From Hyphomonas sp. TMED17 (lineage in GTDB: Bacteria > Pseudomonadota > Alphaproteobacteria > Caulobacterales > Hyphomonadaceae), in NCBI GenBank assembly GCA_002172915.1, contig NHBW01000005.1, positions 140,466-204,465 on the forward strand: a stretch of DNA of 64,000 bases, given 5' to 3'. Positions 63,507 through 64,000 of the stretch are shown here, one piece after another. Position 1 is the first letter of the stretch, and every line of letters begins with the position of its first letter. Made by a program: the position numbers and the translations under genes. The notes below the pieces were generated by a model. The model saw nothing but the letters and a program-made list of their open reading frames with translations, was not told where the DNA came from and did not search any database.

Positions 63507-63652
63507 AGTCTGCCCCATTGAGACAGCAGGTCCGGATGCCGGAGGCAGCAGTAGAACCGACATGATACAGGCTCTGGCTGCATGCGGGCGTATCGATAGT
63601 TATGCGTCAACGCAGCATCCGTAGTTAACCATTTGCGCTGTTTTACGCCGGT

Positions 63653-64000
63653 CTAATCGCGTTTAACAAAGCGTTTTATAGTTCCTGAGAAGTTCAAAGC
63701 AGGGCGGCCATTGGAGGTTACCAGGCCACGGACAAAGCTTATAGACCGGCCGCCACCGAGTACTTCACCGCGGGCTTCGATATAATCGCCAATTACCGGG
63801 CCAGATATGAACTCTGAGGAGAAAGCCACTGTGACGCCATAAGCATCTTCGCTGCAGCCATCATGGGCGATCGCGAACAGGGCGAAGTCGGCAAATGTCA
63901 TAAGACAGCCGCCATGCATGACGCCGCCAGCATTCATATGCTTGTGTTCAGCCCGAAAAGCAGCAACTGGTCCCTTATCATCCACCCGAAAATAAAAAGG
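63653..64000 (-). CDS. PaaI family thioesterase (hot-dog fold), 5' end beyond window
   Basis: A hot-dog acyl-CoA thioesterase; the catalytic-site pattern is HMNAGGVMHGGCLMTFADFALF and the strand FSSEFISGPVIGDYIEARGEV follows. The visible part is 110 residues from a GTG at 63985, but the codons upstream to the window edge (PFYFR) are in frame and match the family's usual start region, so the true N-terminus lies outside. The function is probably hydrolysis of aryl- or acyl-CoAs. Confidence 0.85.
   Translation of the reverse strand, partial: PFYFRVDDKGPVAAFRAEHKHMNAGGVMHGGCLMTFADFALFAIAHDGCSEDAYGVTVAFSSEFISGPVIGDYIEARGEVLGGGRSISFVRGLVTSNGRPALNFSGTIKRFVKRD

Overview
The window reads as a stretch of conserved chromosomal core from an alphaproteobacterium of medium G+C content. 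The grounds are an NDUFA12 homologue (a complex I accessory protein shared by alphaproteobacteria and mitochondria) next to mlaD and a DUF2155 gene, a Coq4 homologue, a SdhE-type FAD assembly factor beside recG and mfd, glnB-glnA, clpP-clpX-lon, and a photolyase / FAD oxidoreductase / DUF1365 / cyclopropane synthase operon like the singlet-oxygen regulon of Rhodobacter. I cannot fix the order; Caulobacterales, Maricaulales or Parvularculales relatives would all fit. About 66 protein genes and one tRNA are supported. I see no insertion sequence, prophage, integrase, CRISPR array or defence locus, so this is not an accessory region.

Layout. 0-2.3 kb: DEDDh exonuclease, histidine phosphatase and coq4. 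2.5-9.3 kb: nitrogen control and assimilation (glnB, glnA with a clear terminator), the proteolysis genes clpP, clpX and lon, and tRNA-Val(UAC). 9.5-15.1 kb: a small unknown gene, rlmJ, a leucine-type amino-acid dehydrogenase, and a tight sulfur amino-acid operon cysK-sseA-metC. 15.4-20.9 kb: a secreted DUF6134 protein convergent with the stress operon phr-FAD oxidoreductase-DUF1365-cfa. 21.2-24.6 kb: a 66-residue protein followed by an unassigned radical SAM enzyme, a phosphotransferase/DUF6285 pair and a DUF502 membrane protein. 24.6-30.5 kb: recG, sdhE, mfd. 30.6-33.7 kb: a CoA-transferase-family racemase coupled to a histidine phosphatase, a DUF374 acyltransferase and a flavin reductase. 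33.7-34.2 kb: the longest non-coding stretch, AT-rich and holding three palindromes. 34.2-45.6 kb: a small conserved-looking gene, gph, glmU-rpiA-gor, erpA and dgt with overlapping start codons, then SPOR-nagZ-scpA-scpB and tatABC. 45.6-48.7 kb: an exported pentapeptide-repeat protein and a 746-residue protein resembling the back part of a B12-dependent ribonucleotide reductase but without its catalytic part. 48.8-56.4 kb: NDUFA12-mlaD-DUF2155, aat, aroQ-accB-accC, thiS-thiG, a DsbA-like protein and an M48 protease. 56.5-64 kb: an fbpABC iron importer, thiO, an acyl-CoA dehydrogenase, a 2OG-Fe(II) oxygenase and a PaaI thioesterase cut by the window end.

How the genes work together. Many neighbours overlap by 4 nt (ATGA) and are probably translated in a coupled way: coq4/phosphatase, sseA/metC, the stress operon, SPOR/nagZ, scpA/scpB, tatB/tatC, mlaD/DUF2155, fbpB/fbpC. 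The sulfur, fatty-acid (accBC), thiamine (thiSG, thiO) and iron-sulfur (erpA) genes are biosynthetic; the phr-cfa operon, gor and clp/lon genes are protective. The items most worth a second look are the non-catalytic ribonucleotide-reductase-like protein, the palindrome-rich 33.7-34.2 kb region, the small-protein/radical SAM pair, and the stress operon with its possible ECF-sigma promoter.
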